Origin: Thermotogae bacterium
GTDB taxonomy: Bacteria > Thermotogota > Thermotogae > UBA12178
NCBI GenBank assembly: GCA_003641795.1
Contig: QNAP01000015.1
Span: forward strand, 1-15,035
Direction of reading: 5' to 3'
DNA: 15,035 nt
In this document: positions 14,776 to 15,035 of the stretch, piece by piece
How the letters are laid out: each line of letters starts with the position of its first letter
How positions within the stretch are numbered: position 1 is the first letter of the stretch
Position numbers and translations under genes: made by a program
Notes under the pieces: model-generated
What the model was told of the DNA's origin: nothing
The model's input: the letters and a program-made list of their open reading frames with translations, nothing else
Database searches by the model: none

Positions 14776-14874
14776 TAGGGTGTCTCAAAAATCAGTGACG
14801 ACCAACCATATCAGCGACCTTTCTGGGAGGGTGAGTGTTCAGGACATTGAACATAACAGGGGGAGAAAGCGGTG
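14776..14874 (+). mobile_element. Insertion-sequence 5' end, inverted relative to the left-hand copy; probably a truncated element
   Basis: The segment starts TAGGGTGTCTCAAAAATCAGT and aligns over its full length with the reverse complement of positions 1-100, with about 87% identity. It contains the same GACCTTTCTG, TGTTCAGGA and ATTGAACATAACA blocks and a purine-rich GGGGGAGA before GTG. The divergence shows the two are related elements, not a recent duplicate pair. No transposase frame continues from the GTG at 14872; different sequence takes over at about 14875, so this copy looks cut off. It starts seven bases after the phoU terminator. Confidence 0.65.
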
Positions 14875-15035
14875 AATCCCTCACGCTCACACAGCTCGCA
14901 CTCGCTTTTTCCCTCGTTCTCATCCACAAAACGACCCACACGAAGATTCAGCGTCCTGCTTCAGCTTCGCTCTCATCCGCATCCGTGCGGCCTCGAGGTC
15001 GTTTCGTTTGGATGCTCACTCGGCGCTCGTGAGGC
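14875..15035 (-). pseudogene. Possible degraded C-terminal tail of a TnpB-like (IS200/IS605) gene
   Basis: On the minus strand the pieces join across frames. One frame reads SEHPNETTSRPHGCG then stops, the next frame supplies ADESEAEAGR then stops, and the first frame resumes with LNLRVGRFVDENEGKSE and CELCEREGFT. A low-complexity, Glu/Arg-rich tail beyond the zinc finger is common in TnpB proteins, and frameshifts explain the broken frame. A small hairpin, CCGCA/TGCGG, lies at 14977-14990. The match is from memory of the family style, not a search. The plus-strand frame here (14835-15032) has no recognisable features. The region could alternatively be non-coding IS sequence. Confidence 0.35.

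Noticed and set aside
1..14874. The whole block as an active composite transposon
   Set aside because: The two ends are diverged, the right copy appears to lack a transposase, and the left one is explained by a simple insertion into a YHS gene.
14835..15032. Plus-strand 65-codon frame at the right edge
   Set aside because: It begins inside the IS end, has no ribosome binding site and low-complexity Ser/Thr/Arg content; the opposite strand gives a more sensible reading.

Overview
This 15 kb window looks like chromosomal DNA of a thermophilic bacterium, most likely a member of the Thermotogota (Pseudothermotoga/Thermotoga-like). That placement is an inference from compact operons with overlapping genes, many GTG and TTG starts behind strong GGAGG/GAGGTGA ribosome binding sites, moderate GC and AGA/AGG/ATA-rich codon use. 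No rRNA, tRNA or CRISPR array was seen.

Layout. The two outer ends carry related ~100 bp insertion-sequence ends, about 87% identical by hand alignment and in inverted orientation. The left one (1-100) abuts a beheaded YHS-domain gene (100-186). From 198 to 10615 nine genes lie on the minus strand in one tightly packed series. In transcription order they are a PhoB-type response regulator, a soluble PhoR-type histidine kinase, a two-TM HAMP protein with no output domain, a BMP-family substrate-binding protein, a sensor-permease fusion, a second permease, adenine deaminase, a double ABC ATPase, and a GGDGT-type lipid/NAD kinase homologue. From 10738 to 14726 the divergent plus-strand operon is pstS-pstC-pstA-pstB-phoU, closed by a clear intrinsic terminator. 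Beyond it come the second IS end and a frameshifted, TnpB-like tail on the minus strand.

How it works together. The phoB-like regulator and pstSCAB-phoU share a 122 bp divergent intergenic region with four TTAA/TCAA repeats at exact 10 bp spacing, a good candidate Pho box. Pst imports phosphate and PhoU probably damps the signal. The transporter genes form a purine nucleobase/nucleoside importer of the BMP/YufNOPQ class, with adenine deaminase inserted between permease and ATPase genes and coupled to the upstream permease by an ATGA overlap. This makes a take-up-and-deaminate adenine salvage unit.

Most unusual points: (1) the first permease is fused at its N-terminus to a TM-anchored, extracytoplasmic Cache-like sensory domain; (2) next to it is a HAMP membrane protein with no kinase or methyl-accepting output, while the neighbouring kinase has no membrane part; (3) purine salvage directly follows the phosphate two-component genes. 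Together these suggest an importer with built-in ligand sensing, possibly linked to phosphate signalling. The sequence shows the architecture; the coupling is inference.
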